Positions 6,378-6,386 of a DNA stretch of 6,386 nt are shown one piece after another. The DNA comes from RGIG4608 sp045125655. Its GTDB lineage: Bacteria > Bacillota > Clostridia > Oscillospirales > CAG-272. Below the pieces are notes generated by a model. That model was not told the origin of the DNA. It saw nothing but the letters and a program-made list of their open reading frames with translations, and did no database searches. The stretch spans positions 1-6,386 of the forward strand of contig JBGVNP010000033.1 of NCBI GenBank assembly GCA_045125655.1. Reading direction: 5' to 3'. Numbering within the stretch: position 1 is the first letter of the stretch; each line of letters opens with the position of its first letter. A program made the position numbers and the translations under genes.

Positions 6378-6386
6378 TCTTGGTAT

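Noticed and set aside
6188..6385. 65-codon open frame on the minus strand running off the right edge and ending just upstream of holA
   Set aside because: It consists mostly of inverted-repeat sequence, overlaps the holA promoter and has no ATG or ribosome binding site inside the window; it is most likely a chance frame through a repeat, though the true end of an upstream gene cannot be fully excluded.

Overview
The window looks like a piece of chromosome from an uncultured-type member of the Clostridia (Bacillota). This is inferred from four things: strong Shine-Dalgarno sequences with some GTG starts, sigma-A-type promoters, a Gram-positive PMCA-type calcium pump, and a lipoprotein carrying an InlB/Listeria-Bacteroides-type repeat. 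No marker in the window fixes the genus.

Layout. Positions 1-333 hold no gene but are full of secondary structure: a compact three-hairpin, four-way-junction element (3-136), then a GCGAGCG-rich block closed by TGTGGGG/CCCCACA (171-290). Positions 334-2913 (minus) encode a complete PMCA-type Ca2+-transporting P-type ATPase of 859 aa. A 118-bp divergent intergenic region (2914-3031) carries two back-to-back promoters. Rightwards, dus (tRNA-dihydrouridine synthase, 3032-4051) is followed after 21 nt by a lipoprotein trypsin-like serine protease (4073-5053), very probably in one transcript. A strong hairpin with T-tracts on both sides (5067-5102) ends that unit and also the convergent gene holA (DNA polymerase III delta subunit, 5100-6146, minus). 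holA has its own near-consensus promoter with an extended -10 (6171-6199). Positions 6200-6386 are again gene-free and hairpin-rich.

Functionally this is mostly housekeeping: calcium export, tRNA modification, envelope proteolysis and clamp loading. The proteins share no pathway; the only real coupling seen is the dus-protease transcript and the shared divergent promoter region. Three of the four genes need care at the start codon. The ATPase and dus open frames extend upstream of the true starts, and promoter plus Shine-Dalgarno positions place dus at GTG 3032 and holA most likely at GTG 6146.

The least explained DNA is at the two ends. The left element folds into a closed four-way junction in which the non-Watson-Crick pairs, apart from one G/A mismatch, are G-U wobbles on the plus strand. 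This suggests, without proving it, that the plus strand is the folding strand. Both ends share a GCTTTT..AAAAGC hairpin next to CGGCG(C/T)GAGCG, so they may belong to one dispersed repeat family. No mobile-element gene, CRISPR array, tRNA or rRNA was seen.
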